Both the position numbers and the translations under genes were made by a program. From the NCBI RefSeq assembly GCF_014646675.1, contig NZ_BMNS01000004.1, positions 224,094-288,093 on the forward strand: a stretch of DNA of 64,000 bases, in the 5' to 3' direction. Below are positions 1 through 10,027 of the stretch, one piece after another. Each line of letters opens with the position of its first letter. Position 1 is the stretch's first letter. The notes beneath the pieces are model-generated. The model had not been told where the DNA came from, ran no database searches, and was given only the letters and a program-made list of their open reading frames with translations. This DNA comes from Lutibacter litoralis. GTDB lineage: Bacteria; Bacteroidota; Bacteroidia; Flavobacteriales; Flavobacteriaceae.

Positions 1-498
1 AGCATCAATCTCATCAACTTTTGTATATGTTTCTTTATTAAATAAAGTACTTACTCTGGCGCACAAACTTCCTCCAGCCGAAAAGCCAAGTACACCTATT
101 TTATTTTTATTTAGATTATACTTTGCAGAAGTATTCCTAACAATTCTAATTGTTCTTTTTAAATCGTTTAAAGCTTCTAATTCTTTATTTGGCACGCTAT
201 ATTTTAACAAAAAAACGGTATATCCCAATTTTGTTAACCATTGTGCAACTTCAGTTCCTTCTAAATCAATTGCTAAAATACTATATCCACCTCCTGGACA
301 TACAATTATCCCAACATTATTTCCTTTAATTGTAGGCTTATACACTGTAAATGAAGGATACTTTATTTCAATTATTTTAGTAATTAATCCTACTTTTTCT
401 TTGGTTTGAATAGATCTTTCTAAATCTTCATCTGTTTTTGGAACACCGTTAGGCCATATATATTTTATTCCGTTAGTATCTGAAAAGGTTGACATCAT
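1..498 (-). CDS. Alpha/beta hydrolase (esterase-like), C-terminus cut by window edge
   Basis: The 166 codons visible begin MMSTFSDTNGIKYIWPNG and run off the left edge. The fragment contains an oxyanion-hole type motif CPGGGYSILA and the nucleophile elbow GFSAGG (G-x-S-x-G). Both are typical of BD-FAE/acetylxylan-esterase-like alpha/beta hydrolases that act as carbohydrate deacetylases in PULs. An in-frame stop lies just upstream (520-522), so the start at 498 or the next ATG at 495 is firm. No signal peptide is visible from this start, so a cytoplasmic location is possible. The gene lies 40 bp downstream of the heparinase-like lyase on the same strand and is probably the last or near-last gene of that operon. 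The Asp and His of the triad lie outside the window, so activity cannot be judged. Confidence 0.75.
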   Translation of the reverse strand, partial: MMSTFSDTNGIKYIWPNGVPKTDEDLERSIQTKEKVGLITKIIEIKYPSFTVYKPTIKGNNVGIIVCPGGGYSILAIDLEGTEVAQWLTKLGYTVFLLKYSVPNKELEALNDLKRTIRIVRNTSAKYNLNKNKIGVLGFSAGGSLCARVSTLFNKETYTKVDEIDA

Positions 499-538
499 GA
501 TTAAAATAGTAAAATGTATTTAATGCTTACAAACTTCA

Positions 539-2686
539 TTATTCTTTTATAATATGAACTTGCTTTTCGTTCTCACTTTCTTCAATAAGTACAACTTCTC
601 CTTGCACCAATGTACTGTTCACTTTATAAAAATGATTTGCAGGACTTGAAGAGTTATGCACTACTAAAATAGTATATTTTTTACCGTCAATTTCTAAGCT
701 AACTGCTTCAACATCTTCATCGGTTAACAAAACGTCTCTACGAGAATAAACTGGTATTTTTTTAGACTTTAAATTTGTTAATTCAGGAAAATATAATAAG
801 TTAATAAATGAAGTAAACCCAACTGCTTCCTTAAACAATTCTGCGCGTCTGTTTTCAACTTTTAAATTATATTCTGGAGAACGCCATTCATCTGTTAATT
901 TTAATTCTACACTTTTAATTGGTTGAATTCTTAAATTATTATCTGAAAATGTAGTTTCAATTCCTGCATTTAAAATTTCAACATTTTTATCTGGAAAATT
1001 AAAATATTGCGAATAAGTATGCTTTTCTTTAGCCGAAAAACTATCGAATAACAACCATACATTTGGTTTAATATATAGCATTCTTCTTTTTAGTTTAACT
1101 GGATCTTCTAATCTTTGGTAGGCAGTGTTGATAGCTTCTCCGTAATCAAATAAAGTTGTTGACTTAATAAAATCACCCTCTGCTCTTGCTTCAAATTTAT
1201 TTGTCCAAGAATCTTGATAAACCGTATTTGGTAAATTATCTACTCCTAAAGTATTATGACTCGTATTACTTTTAAAATATTCGCGCCATTTATTATTAAC
1301 ATATGAATAACGTCCGCCATCAATTAAATAATCTCTATTATTGGCATACAATGTGAAATGTAAAATATTATCGTGACCGTGACCGCAACCTAATTTTTTC
1401 AAGTGTAAACTGCTGTATGTGGCATCTTGCTCCCAAGAAGTTCTCATATAAAAACCTCCTGAACTTTCTTGATAAACCGACAAAAAAGAAGGGTTTTTAA
1501 CTTCTAAATTATTATACGCTTTAATTTGTTTTGAGTTAACCAAAAATTGCGTTTCATAACCTACTGTTATATAGGCCCTTGACTTTAACACAGGGTCTTT
1601 AAAAATTAATGCCGCTAACGTTAATAAACCTCGTAAATCTGTATCGTCGCTATCTCCAAGAACTGGTTGATGAAAATTTGGTTTTTGCCATTTTACATTG
1701 GCATAAGCCATATCTTTTGTTTTTTGAACTATTATTTCTGGTAATTCAATATTATTTCGCTGTGCCAGTAAATTCACATTTAAATAACAATGAAAAACTT
1801 CATTATGATACATTGGCGACTGCTCCCACTGACTTCCATCTTCTAATATTTGAAGTTTAATACACGTTTCTAAATTATCAATTGCGTTCTGTTGCCAGTT
1901 TTTAGCTAACTTAAATTCTGATAAAAATTGAGACAAATTAAACAAGCCATGAAATTCTAACACTCCCCAATTACTAGTTTTTGAAAAATTAGTAAATGTG
2001 CTGTTTATATAAATTCCGTGTTGATATAATGAATTCAAAAATTTTGCTAAAAATTCTGGTGTTATGTGTTTTGAATTTTTAATAAGTTCAAACGACTTTA
2101 TCCAATTTTCACATCGTATTCCAGCTTCAATTCTTCTCCAAGAATATTTTTTTAAATCGTCTTGTAGTGGATTATTATCAATCCAATGCGTTACTTGCTC
2201 TACAAAACCCTTTGCATATTTTTCTTTTCCAGTAAAATAATATGCTTTTCCTAAATCTATCCAATACCGGTGTCTATTTAACATAAAACACCATTCTTCA
2301 TCACCATTTGGAATTGCCTTCCAATCTATTTCCTTATTAAATTGATGGGGAATATTGGTTTTTTCCATATCCCACTCATATCTAAACAAAAAATAATTAT
2401 TTAAAACTTGATTTGCCGAATTAATGGTATTTTCAATTTTATCTTTATGATTTTCTTTGAATAAAGCAATGTTCTCTATTTCTTGTATATAACTATTTTC
2501 CTTTATTCTGTAAATATTTAATAACTCTTTTAATGCTGCTGCTTGAAAATTATTTTTATATTTTTCATTTACAGAAGGTACTTGTTCCAAGTCTAAAATT
2601 TTAAATATTGAGTTGTCATTAACTTGTGAAAAAGTATTGAAAATAATTAGAAAATTACAGATGAAAACAAACAGTTTTAATTTCAT
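539..2686 (-). CDS. Heparinase II/III-family polysaccharide lyase
   Basis: This 715-residue protein has an N-terminal signal peptide (about residues 1-21, ending FNTFSQ). It has an alpha/alpha-barrel N-terminal half (around residues 130-330, with YYFTGKEKYA and WIDNNP) and a C-terminal heparinase II/III beta-sandwich opening at GHGHDNILHFTLYANN (near residue 434). That segment is followed by YLIDGGRYSY and SNTSHNTLGVDN, which carry the conserved His and Asn residues of this fold. Families with this layout (PL12, PL15, PL17, PL33, PL35, PL39) beta-eliminate uronate-containing polysaccharides. The exact family and substrate cannot be read by eye; the surrounding chondroitin-type genes suggest a glycosaminoglycan. 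It probably acts in the periplasm because no T9SS tag is seen. It lies 140 bp downstream of a PL8 lyase on the same strand. Confidence 0.85.
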   Translation of the reverse strand: MKLKLFVFICNFLIIFNTFSQVNDNSIFKILDLEQVPSVNEKYKNNFQAAALKELLNIYRIKENSYIQEIENIALFKENHKDKIENTINSANQVLNNYFLFRYEWDMEKTNIPHQFNKEIDWKAIPNGDEEWCFMLNRHRYWIDLGKAYYFTGKEKYAKGFVEQVTHWIDNNPLQDDLKKYSWRRIEAGIRCENWIKSFELIKNSKHITPEFLAKFLNSLYQHGIYINSTFTNFSKTSNWGVLEFHGLFNLSQFLSEFKLAKNWQQNAIDNLETCIKLQILEDGSQWEQSPMYHNEVFHCYLNVNLLAQRNNIELPEIIVQKTKDMAYANVKWQKPNFHQPVLGDSDDTDLRGLLTLAALIFKDPVLKSRAYITVGYETQFLVNSKQIKAYNNLEVKNPSFLSVYQESSGGFYMRTSWEQDATYSSLHLKKLGCGHGHDNILHFTLYANNRDYLIDGGRYSYVNNKWREYFKSNTSHNTLGVDNLPNTVYQDSWTNKFEARAEGDFIKSTTLFDYGEAINTAYQRLEDPVKLKRRMLYIKPNVWLLFDSFSAKEKHTYSQYFNFPDKNVEILNAGIETTFSDNNLRIQPIKSVELKLTDEWRSPEYNLKVENRRAELFKEAVGFTSFINLLYFPELTNLKSKKIPVYSRRDVLLTDEDVEAVSLEIDGKKYTILVVHNSSSPANHFYKVNSTLVQGEVVLIEESENEKQVHIIKE

Positions 2687-2826
2687 TTTTTAAATTTTAA
2701 TGTATCTAGAAATACGTTATTTTTAAGGCTGTTTTATTCGTGTAAATATAGTTTAATTGAACTAAATTCTGGGAGAAATTGACTATTAAATGGCTTTCAA
2801 AACTGTCATAATTCACACTTTTCAAT

Positions 2827-5800
2827 TTATTCTACAAACACTTTTTTAGAAATACTAGTTCCTTCTTTTGTTCCGATTTTTAAAAAATAAATTCCCTTTT
2901 TTAAATTTGAGACATTAACCGTTTGATTATTTTGCTGCGTTAAAACCAACCTTCCCATAACATCAAATAATTTAATATTTTGTATTTCAATAGTTGAATC
3001 TAAAATATTTATGTAGAAAAAATCTCTCGTCGGATTTGGATACACAACAACCGCTGCATCTTTAGTTATTTTTTCTAAAAAAACTCCTTCACAGGCCATC
3101 GCTGTTTTTACTTCTAATACATCTCCTGGTTCAATGGTTACTAAAAAAGAAGGTACTCTTGTCTCAAGCAATTCCAAACCATTAACTACCACTTTAAAAG
3201 GCGCAGTTCCTTTTACTATATTTATTAAAACCTCATTTGTAGTAATTTCGGACTTTAATTCTAGTTTAACAGCCTCGTCTATTTGAATAGTGTAACACTG
3301 TTTAAAATCGTTTGAATTAACAGAAATACAAACACTATACTTTCCAGGTTTTAGATCGTTTATTTGTAATCCAGTAGCTTTTGTAAATGGATAATTTTGT
3401 TCAGAAACCTTTGTTCCGTTAACAGTTGTTCCACTAATTGTTGCTGTATAGTTTAGTTCTGTTTGTGCATTAATGGTAATTATTCCGTTATTTTTATCGG
3501 TACAGGTTTCTCTGGTTGTTTTTATTTCAAAAATAGGGCTTAAGACACTACTAACAACCTTAAACAACTCAATATCAACAGGTAAACCATCTTTAGCTTC
3601 TATTATTAGGGTAGTTTCATCTGTTCCTCTTGTTAAGTTTACTATGCCATTAGTATTATTTAAATTCCAAATTCCGTTTAGCACTAAAGTAGCTGTTGTA
3701 ATTTGGCTCTCACCATTATTGGTCTCAAAGCTTAAATCTGGATTTACTAAAGTTATATCTAGGTCATTTTCAACTTCAGAAATCATAACCAAACAAGGTG
3801 CATTATTACTTTTAATTGGAGTTGAATTTGTATAAGAACCTGCTTCAAAAAAAGAATAACCAACCATATTTTTATAACTAACAATATGCGCTGTTTTATT
3901 TTTCTGAACTACTTTATAAAAAGCAGTTTCTTCAGTTTCCATAGCAGCCGAAAAAGCTACCATTTCTAAAGCATTAGTTTCAGGAATTATAACATATTCG
4001 TAAGTTGCATCTCTTGGTTTTTTTCCGTGATCTATAAATGCTGATGCAAAATTACCGTTTGTAAACGAGCCATTTCCATTTTCATTTGGAGAAATCTGAC
4101 TTTTTCTATCTATAGTAATTGCATTGCCAATTTTTACGTAATAACCCGTATTTACGGCATCAATTAACCAGTTATTTATAACTATATCTGTTTTATTTGT
4201 ATATGGAAATGTTGCAGTTTCACTATTATTAATTACTATTGGAGTACTGGTAGTATCTAAATAATTTTGAAATAAATTAGTTACTGTTATATGCGAAGTA
4301 TTGTTATTACTGATATTGCTTCCCAAGCATATTAATTTTCCATCGAAACAAAAAACAGATTTTTTAAATTTAAAACTTTCTGTATGTGTTGAAGAAATAG
4401 CTTTTTGGGTAAAATCCATTCCAAAAACTCCATAATTTCCTTCTAAGTTTGAATTTATATAATATTTATCTTTTGTTCCAAAGCGTAAACTTGCCGCAAA
4501 ATTAGAATTGGTAGTTTCATCTTGTCTACTATTTGCTGCTTCTAAATCGTTCCTAGGTAAAAGTATGGTTGTTGCCCCTGGCACTTTATTCCAATCCCAT
4601 CCATTGCGATTAAATCCAGAATTTGAATATCCATTTGTATATAAAATTTCTATAGCTCCATAACTTTGGTAACGCCCAAACCTATTGTCTGATGTATAAA
4701 TTTCAGTTCCCCAAAAATATTTGTTAAAACCTTTAATATCTGCTACCCAATCACTTTGCCTATACGCCCCTAAATTTGCATAATTTACTTGCCAAAACCC
4801 ATTTGGAGCTGTTTCTGCAGCATAGGCCTTTGTAGTTGAATCGCCCCCAGAAATATAATTATAAGCTCCTAGTAATTGCGCATTTTCTGGATTTGCCAAG
4901 CCCAAATTTTTTAGACTTTTTTCAATCGAAATTCCTGCAAAAGGACTTCTTCCTGATAAAGAATTTGGAAGATCGCTATTAGACATTATAACTCTGGCTA
5001 ATAGTAGCGTGTTTTTAAATAATTCTTTTTTTTCTGGTGAAATTCCATAAACACCACCTGATATTAATTTTACAACTTCAGAAAGTGTATTATAAGCTCC
5101 AAAAGTATAGAGCGGATAATATGTATTATGATGAAAACCTGTAAAATCAATTTTTAACCCTTCACCTTCTTTAGAATACGCAGTTAACCAATTTTGAATA
5201 TATAAAGTATAACCTTTTAAATACTGCACTTTTTCTTCATCTGAATTTTTATAAAGACAAGCTCCCAATATGGAAAGTGATCTTGTTAAAGCATCATCTA
5301 GATTACTGTCGTGCGCCGTTGGATGCCAAATAATATCTGCGGCAGTATACCATTCAACCATTTTCTGAGCTTCACTCCATAAACCAGCAGTTTCTAATTC
5401 CGACTTCATTAAATGTACAGCTTTTGAAATATTTCTAAATCGATATCCAATATGGTGTATGGTTTCAACCAAACTGCCTTCTGCATATCCTTGATCTAAC
5501 AAATAACGAATTGAATTTAAAAAATACGTTAAACTTGCAGCTGTTCCATTGTGTTTATAATCGCTTGCCAAGGTATGCAGATAATCGTCTACAGCAGCGC
5601 AACTCTCGGCATTACTATAATCTGTACCATAAATGGGCTTTCCTGTTACAATTCCATCAGCATAATTAATAGCTAAATTGTTATATTTATTTACAGCATT
5701 AGCAACATTACTGCTACTTGGCGCATTGCCTAAAATTAACGCATCGTATTGTTGTTTTACGGTATTAAAATCTGATATTTCTTGAGAAGTTGGTGCAGTT

Positions 5801-6441
5801 GCGCTTACTGTTTTAGACAAAGATTGAAAGTACATAATATCACTCCAATGTTTATCATTATCTAAATTTATAAATGGCAACTGATAATCTGGAGATCTAT
5901 ACGTATTTCTCGCCATTGTATAATCAATACAATCAAAATAAAAAGTTCCACTTCCTTTTGTTGGTGCTTTAATTTTTATTGTTGTAATATTTGTTGAAGA
6001 TTTATTTCCATACATTTCAAATTTATAACTTGCTGAGGCCGCTCTCCAACCGGTAAAATTGGTTTGAAAATTATAATGAAATTGCAATTTGCCATTGGAA
6101 TCGTAAAATTCTATAACTAAAGGTTGATCAGTTATTTTTGATGTATTATAAACCCACATTCTGAACATATTTTCAAAATAGCCTAAAACTTCAGAAGGAA
6201 CTAGCCCATTACTTTGTAAATTGGAAACTATTAATACAGCATTTGCATTCCAATCCCATTTTAATGACTGATTTCCTAATTTATAATGTACAGAGGAAGT
6301 ACTCAAACTCCCTGTAGAAGTTTTCCAATTTGAAGGAACAGTAGCTGTTTCAAAAGATTGATCCTGTGAAAAACCTTGAAATTGCACAAAAATAATTAAT
6401 AGTAGTCTCGTGAAAATTATTTTTACAGTTACAAGTTTCAT
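2827..6441 (-). CDS. PL8 chondroitin/hyaluronan lyase, T9SS-secreted
   Basis: This 1204-residue protein has a signal peptide (about 1-25). An N-terminal lyase-associated beta-sandwich (about 27-175) is followed by the alpha-toroid catalytic domain, with FHHNTYYPLYTFGAYNTL (near residue 434) and NRFGRYQSYGAIEILYTNGY (near 585). A beta-sandwich region ending around 960 comes next. The catalytic His and Tyr-Arg features match polysaccharide lyase family 8 of the chondroitin AC/ABC type. Extra Ig-like sequence (about 970-1125) precedes a type IX secretion sorting domain (VVYPNPTRDFFYINI to ISKKVFVE, last 75 residues), so the enzyme should be displayed at the surface or released. Its ATG overlaps the stop of the DoxX gene (ATGA), indicating translational coupling. 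The second PL8 in this locus lacks the tag. Confidence 0.92.
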   Translation of the reverse strand: MKLVTVKIIFTRLLLIIFVQFQGFSQDQSFETATVPSNWKTSTGSLSTSSVHYKLGNQSLKWDWNANAVLIVSNLQSNGLVPSEVLGYFENMFRMWVYNTSKITDQPLVIEFYDSNGKLQFHYNFQTNFTGWRAASASYKFEMYGNKSSTNITTIKIKAPTKGSGTFYFDCIDYTMARNTYRSPDYQLPFINLDNDKHWSDIMYFQSLSKTVSATAPTSQEISDFNTVKQQYDALILGNAPSSSNVANAVNKYNNLAINYADGIVTGKPIYGTDYSNAESCAAVDDYLHTLASDYKHNGTAASLTYFLNSIRYLLDQGYAEGSLVETIHHIGYRFRNISKAVHLMKSELETAGLWSEAQKMVEWYTAADIIWHPTAHDSNLDDALTRSLSILGACLYKNSDEEKVQYLKGYTLYIQNWLTAYSKEGEGLKIDFTGFHHNTYYPLYTFGAYNTLSEVVKLISGGVYGISPEKKELFKNTLLLARVIMSNSDLPNSLSGRSPFAGISIEKSLKNLGLANPENAQLLGAYNYISGGDSTTKAYAAETAPNGFWQVNYANLGAYRQSDWVADIKGFNKYFWGTEIYTSDNRFGRYQSYGAIEILYTNGYSNSGFNRNGWDWNKVPGATTILLPRNDLEAANSRQDETTNSNFAASLRFGTKDKYYINSNLEGNYGVFGMDFTQKAISSTHTESFKFKKSVFCFDGKLICLGSNISNNNTSHITVTNLFQNYLDTTSTPIVINNSETATFPYTNKTDIVINNWLIDAVNTGYYVKIGNAITIDRKSQISPNENGNGSFTNGNFASAFIDHGKKPRDATYEYVIIPETNALEMVAFSAAMETEETAFYKVVQKNKTAHIVSYKNMVGYSFFEAGSYTNSTPIKSNNAPCLVMISEVENDLDITLVNPDLSFETNNGESQITTATLVLNGIWNLNNTNGIVNLTRGTDETTLIIEAKDGLPVDIELFKVVSSVLSPIFEIKTTRETCTDKNNGIITINAQTELNYTATISGTTVNGTKVSEQNYPFTKATGLQINDLKPGKYSVCISVNSNDFKQCYTIQIDEAVKLELKSEITTNEVLINIVKGTAPFKVVVNGLELLETRVPSFLVTIEPGDVLEVKTAMACEGVFLEKITKDAAVVVYPNPTRDFFYINILDSTIEIQNIKLFDVMGRLVLTQQNNQTVNVSNLKKGIYFLKIGTKEGTSISKKVFVE

Positions 6442-6800
6442 TGATTTCTGTGTTTAGTTTTTAGCAACAAATACAAACACAAAGGAACTATCCAATTTGA
6501 ACCTCTTTCAATAAAATCCCAGATAGGTTCCCCTGAAATAGGTCTAATTAATGCTGTTGAAAGCGCCCAAATAATTGCCCAAATAACTATAGGTTTATAA
6601 GGTTTAAACAAAATACTAACTGCAACAATAACATCAATTATTCCAATTGCAAACATTAATTTAAAAGCTACTTCTGTTGTAAATCCAAAATATTTTAAAT
6701 AGGGTAACCACCCTGCCTTACCAAATAAAGCAAAAATTCCGTGTCCAAAAAAAGTAAGAAACACTCCAACTCTTAACAACCATTCTAGTTGTTTTAACAT
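6438..6800 (-). CDS. DoxX-like small membrane protein
   Basis: Starting at the ATG at 6800 (MLKQLEWLLRVGVFLTFFGHG) gives 120 residues with four hydrophobic segments. An upstream GTG at 6824 would add eight residues but is less likely. The FFGHGIFALFGKAGW and FMFAIGIIDV-type pattern fits the DoxX/SURF4-like superfamily of four-helix membrane proteins, whose role in PULs is unknown. It sits between a sulfatase (12 to 36 bp gap) and the PL8 gene (4-bp overlap), so it is part of the degradative operon. A link to quinone or redox chemistry is known for some DoxX relatives but cannot be inferred here. Confidence 0.7.
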   Translation of the reverse strand: MLKQLEWLLRVGVFLTFFGHGIFALFGKAGWLPYLKYFGFTTEVAFKLMFAIGIIDVIVAVSILFKPYKPIVIWAIIWALSTALIRPISGEPIWDFIERGSNWIVPLCLYLLLKTKHRNQ

Positions 6801-6836
6801 CTTAATCTCTAACACTTTTTGCACTTCACTTAAAAA

Positions 6837-8438
6837 TTAACTTTCTGGATATATAATTAAATCTTTATACTTGTTTTCTTTAAACCAAGGATCGTTTGCG
6901 TGTTTTAATAAATCTCCTAGTTTTGTTAATAAGTCTTTCGAAACTTCTGGTCTTTCAGAAAGCGGTATTTTAGTTAATTGATACGGGTCATTTATGTTAT
7001 CATATAAAAATGTATCAACAAGTTTTGTACCTTTCTTTTTATCCCACTGCTTTTTATTTTCTACTAAACTTAATGTGTATTCGTGTGTAAGAATTCCCCG
7101 AGAATTACCTAACATTAACAATACAGCCTTTGGTTTTGAAACATTTGTTGTAGTTGGATCAAAAACTAATTCTGATAAATTAGTTCCTTGTACTTCAGTA
7201 GGAATTTTATTTGTTAAACCTGCAAGTCCCAATGTAGTTGGTAAAATGTCTGGTGCACTTAAAAGTACATCTGTTATTCCCCCAGCTTTTAATCCTTTTG
7301 GCCAATGCACAATAAAAGGTATTGCCATAGCTTCCATTTCCATTACATTTTTACCTTCTAAACTGTGACTTCCTAACATTTCTCCGTGGTCTGAAAAGAA
7401 AACCACAATAGTATTATCTAATGTCCCTGTTTTTTCAAGTTCATTAATCACTTTTCCTATATATTTATCAACACTAGTAACCGCACCAAAGTAATTTCTT
7501 GCATAATCTGCAACTTCTAAATCTGCATTTTCTCTAACTACTAATGTTCTATCTATTTTAGGGAATTTATCAATATCGTAATGTTCTCGTACCATTTCCA
7601 TATCGGTATCTTCGTCTCCCCAAGGATTGTGTGGTGGGTTTAAAGACCAAATCATAAAAAATGGTTTATTTAAATCTCTAACATTGTTTTTATTTTGTAA
7701 ATACGAAATAATTTTTTCAGCTTCATTTTTAGGCGAATATACTTTTGGCAAATGCAATTCTCCATCTTTCTTCCCTTCAATAGTATTTGGGTCGTTAGAA
7801 TATATATGAGGATTGAAATGCTCATCTTTAAGAGCTTGGTAAAAATATTCGATATTATGCCTAGCTTTCCCTGGCGGCACATACGTATCGTATTTATTAA
7901 CAAAATGCCCTCCTGGTTCTTCTGTAGTTCCGATATAATTACCGTTTTCATCGAATAATGGTTCTGTTTTTAACCAATGAAATTTTCCAAAATAAGAAGT
8001 ATTGTAACCTGCTTCAAAGAATAAATCTGTTAACATTGGAATATCATCATCTAAACTATCATCTCTTCCTTCTCTACAATTATTCCAAATTCCGTTTTGT
8101 TCTGGATACATACCAGACATCATCATTCCTCTAAATGGACTACATAAAGGATAATTACTAGTGGCATTCGTAAAAACAACTCCATTTTCTGCTAATTTAT
8201 CAATATTTGGAGTAGTTACTGGATCTGATTTACCTATTACATGCTCTTTATACTTACTACCTGACCAATAACCTGCACTATAACGTCTTAATTGATCTGG
8301 AAAAATCATTAACACATTTGGTTTTTCTGAAACATTTTCTTGAACTTTAGCTACTTCTTTAAAACTTTTTGTAGTACAGCTTATTGTTATAATTGAAAGT
8401 ATAAAAAAAAGACCTTTAAGTAATTTCATAAGATTCAT
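6837..8438 (-). CDS. S1 family sulfatase, lipoprotein
   Basis: The 533-residue product opens with a lipoprotein signal (ILSIITISC, Cys21) and the metal-binding start NVLMIFPDQ (Asp48, Gln49). The formylglycine signature PLCSPFRGMMMSG follows at Cys99 (C-x-P-x-R), so it is a Cys-type sulfatase that needs maturation by a formylglycine-generating enzyme or anSME. None is encoded in this window. FFSDHGEMLGSHSLEGK carries the second metal-binding Asp-His. S1 enzymes remove sulfate esters from carbohydrates; position specificity (4-O, 6-O or 2-O) cannot be told from the motif. It is 23 bp after the beta-helix protein and just before the DoxX gene on the same strand. Confidence 0.9.
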   Translation of the reverse strand: MNLMKLLKGLFFILSIITISCTTKSFKEVAKVQENVSEKPNVLMIFPDQLRRYSAGYWSGSKYKEHVIGKSDPVTTPNIDKLAENGVVFTNATSNYPLCSPFRGMMMSGMYPEQNGIWNNCREGRDDSLDDDIPMLTDLFFEAGYNTSYFGKFHWLKTEPLFDENGNYIGTTEEPGGHFVNKYDTYVPPGKARHNIEYFYQALKDEHFNPHIYSNDPNTIEGKKDGELHLPKVYSPKNEAEKIISYLQNKNNVRDLNKPFFMIWSLNPPHNPWGDEDTDMEMVREHYDIDKFPKIDRTLVVRENADLEVADYARNYFGAVTSVDKYIGKVINELEKTGTLDNTIVVFFSDHGEMLGSHSLEGKNVMEMEAMAIPFIVHWPKGLKAGGITDVLLSAPDILPTTLGLAGLTNKIPTEVQGTNLSELVFDPTTTNVSKPKAVLLMLGNSRGILTHEYTLSLVENKKQWDKKKGTKLVDTFLYDNINDPYQLTKIPLSERPEVSKDLLTKLGDLLKHANDPWFKENKYKDLIIYPES

Positions 8439-8461
8439 TTTAATTATTGATTGTTATTATA

Positions 8462-10021
8462 TTACTTTTTATTAAATTCTGAAATCCATTTAGGAAGTTT
8501 CCCCAATCTCAATTTTAGTTGTTCTTCAAACAACGATTTTGGTTGAACTGGAGTTCCTAAACTTTCTACAATTTGAACATCTTCCTTTTTAAAAGTTGTT
8601 CCTGTACCATGAAAACCGACAACAATTGGTGGTACCATTTTCCAATACCATGTTTTAGTAGACCAAAATTCAAAATCGGTTTCAGCTACATCAGTTTCGT
8701 TATAATTCCACAAGACTAAATAACGTCCGTGATTAGGTAAATTAAAGCGTGCACCTCCAGCTCTTCCTAAAAAGAAACCACCTTCTACATTATCAAATAA
8801 TGTACAACGTGGTTGTGATGCGTGTGATTCATATGAGGTATGTGCTGGATGTTTTGATCTCCAAATAACAGTTCCCGTAGTACTTCCACCACCAACTCCA
8901 TAAGTATGATGCATTCCTGCAATATCATTTACATTGGCAATTAATATTCCTGTAGAACCTCCAGCTGCATGAATTGCACTGTGTCCAATTTTTCCTTCAA
9001 TAGTAATGCTTAAAGCTGTTGAAGCTGCTGATTGTGAAAAAGCAACTGCATTTGAAACATTTACAAATTTACAATCTTTCACCCAAGAATCTACTAGTCT
9101 AGACATTTTTAATATACTCCAGCCACCATCATCTTGTGCTGAACGGTGATGTATAAATTCCTTTGTCCAATTACCCTCAAAAGTTATATTTTCAAATCCT
9201 ATACCTTTAGAATGCGCAAAACTAAAGATTTCCCAATTATGATTTTTCTGAACATCATAATGAATTGGTTCTACAAAAGTAACTGTATTTCCATTTACTG
9301 AAGCTACCTGATGACGTTCGTTTACAACCACTCCTTTATTTAAAATTGAAGTCCAAGCTGGATCTGGAATTAAAGGTTGCAAATCATATTCAATTAAATC
9401 TTTACTATTATTTTTTACGTGTAAAATTACCCAATCTCCTTTTTTTATTTTTGAAGCATCTGAAACTTCAATACTAAATGTTTCTCTTTTTGCATCTGCA
9501 ACAACATTCGTTAGTTTTACATCTCTACCATTAGCAACGGTTTGTAGCATAAATGGTACTGTCCATAATTTAGTAGGATCTTTTGCAGGTAAATCTTTAT
9601 CAAAAAATAAGATTGTTCCATTTTCTCCTACTCCTTCACCTCTAAAAACAATATTAGAACCTTTTATTTGAATCGGCGTTAATGGGTCATTTCCAGTAAA
9701 AAAATAATACTTTCCTCTTGGAAAGTAAATAATTCCTTCTCCATTTTTATTAGCAGCAGCAATAGCATTTATTAGAGCCTCTTTGTCTGAAATTGTATCA
9801 TTAGGCTGTGCTCCAAAATTAGTAACATCAAATATTTTATAATTTACAGTTGGAATTTCAACTTCACTGTATTTATAACCTGCGTAAGAAAAATCAGGCA
9901 ATATTGCTTCTGTCCCATTTTTTTTTGCTTCTTTAAAATTTTTCCAAACGGCACTTTGTTGTGCGTTACAATTTAAAAATGAAAATACAATTACCGTAAA
10001 AATAAAATTAGGGAACTTCAT
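8462..10021 (-). CDS. Right-handed beta-helix protein, possible PL29-like chondroitin lyase
   Basis: The 519-residue secreted protein has a signal peptide ending near CNAQ. It has a pectate-lyase-3 type start (FDVTNFGAQPNDTISDKEAL then GIIYFPRGKYYF) and repeated beta-helix rungs through about residue 400. This architecture is shared by GH28, several PL families and the PL29 chondroitinase first described in Bacteroides thetaiotaomicron (BT3328). The PL29 suggestion rests only on context: it lies 6 bp from a GH88 gene in a PUL that also encodes PL8 lyases and sulfatases. Catalytic residues were not identified. It could instead be a glycan-binding or epimerase-like beta-helix protein. Confidence 0.72.
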   Translation of the reverse strand: MKFPNFIFTVIVFSFLNCNAQQSAVWKNFKEAKKNGTEAILPDFSYAGYKYSEVEIPTVNYKIFDVTNFGAQPNDTISDKEALINAIAAANKNGEGIIYFPRGKYYFFTGNDPLTPIQIKGSNIVFRGEGVGENGTILFFDKDLPAKDPTKLWTVPFMLQTVANGRDVKLTNVVADAKRETFSIEVSDASKIKKGDWVILHVKNNSKDLIEYDLQPLIPDPAWTSILNKGVVVNERHQVASVNGNTVTFVEPIHYDVQKNHNWEIFSFAHSKGIGFENITFEGNWTKEFIHHRSAQDDGGWSILKMSRLVDSWVKDCKFVNVSNAVAFSQSAASTALSITIEGKIGHSAIHAAGGSTGILIANVNDIAGMHHTYGVGGGSTTGTVIWRSKHPAHTSYESHASQPRCTLFDNVEGGFFLGRAGGARFNLPNHGRYLVLWNYNETDVAETDFEFWSTKTWYWKMVPPIVVGFHGTGTTFKKEDVQIVESLGTPVQPKSLFEEQLKLRLGKLPKWISEFNKK

Positions 10022-10027
10022 AAAGTA

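Noticed and set aside
1609-1860. 83-aa frame on the plus strand
   Set aside because: It lies inside the heparinase-like gene on the other strand and has no recognisable features.
3473-3835. 120-aa frame on the plus strand
   Set aside because: It is the antisense of the PL8 gene; the serine- and valine-rich composition is typical of shadow frames.
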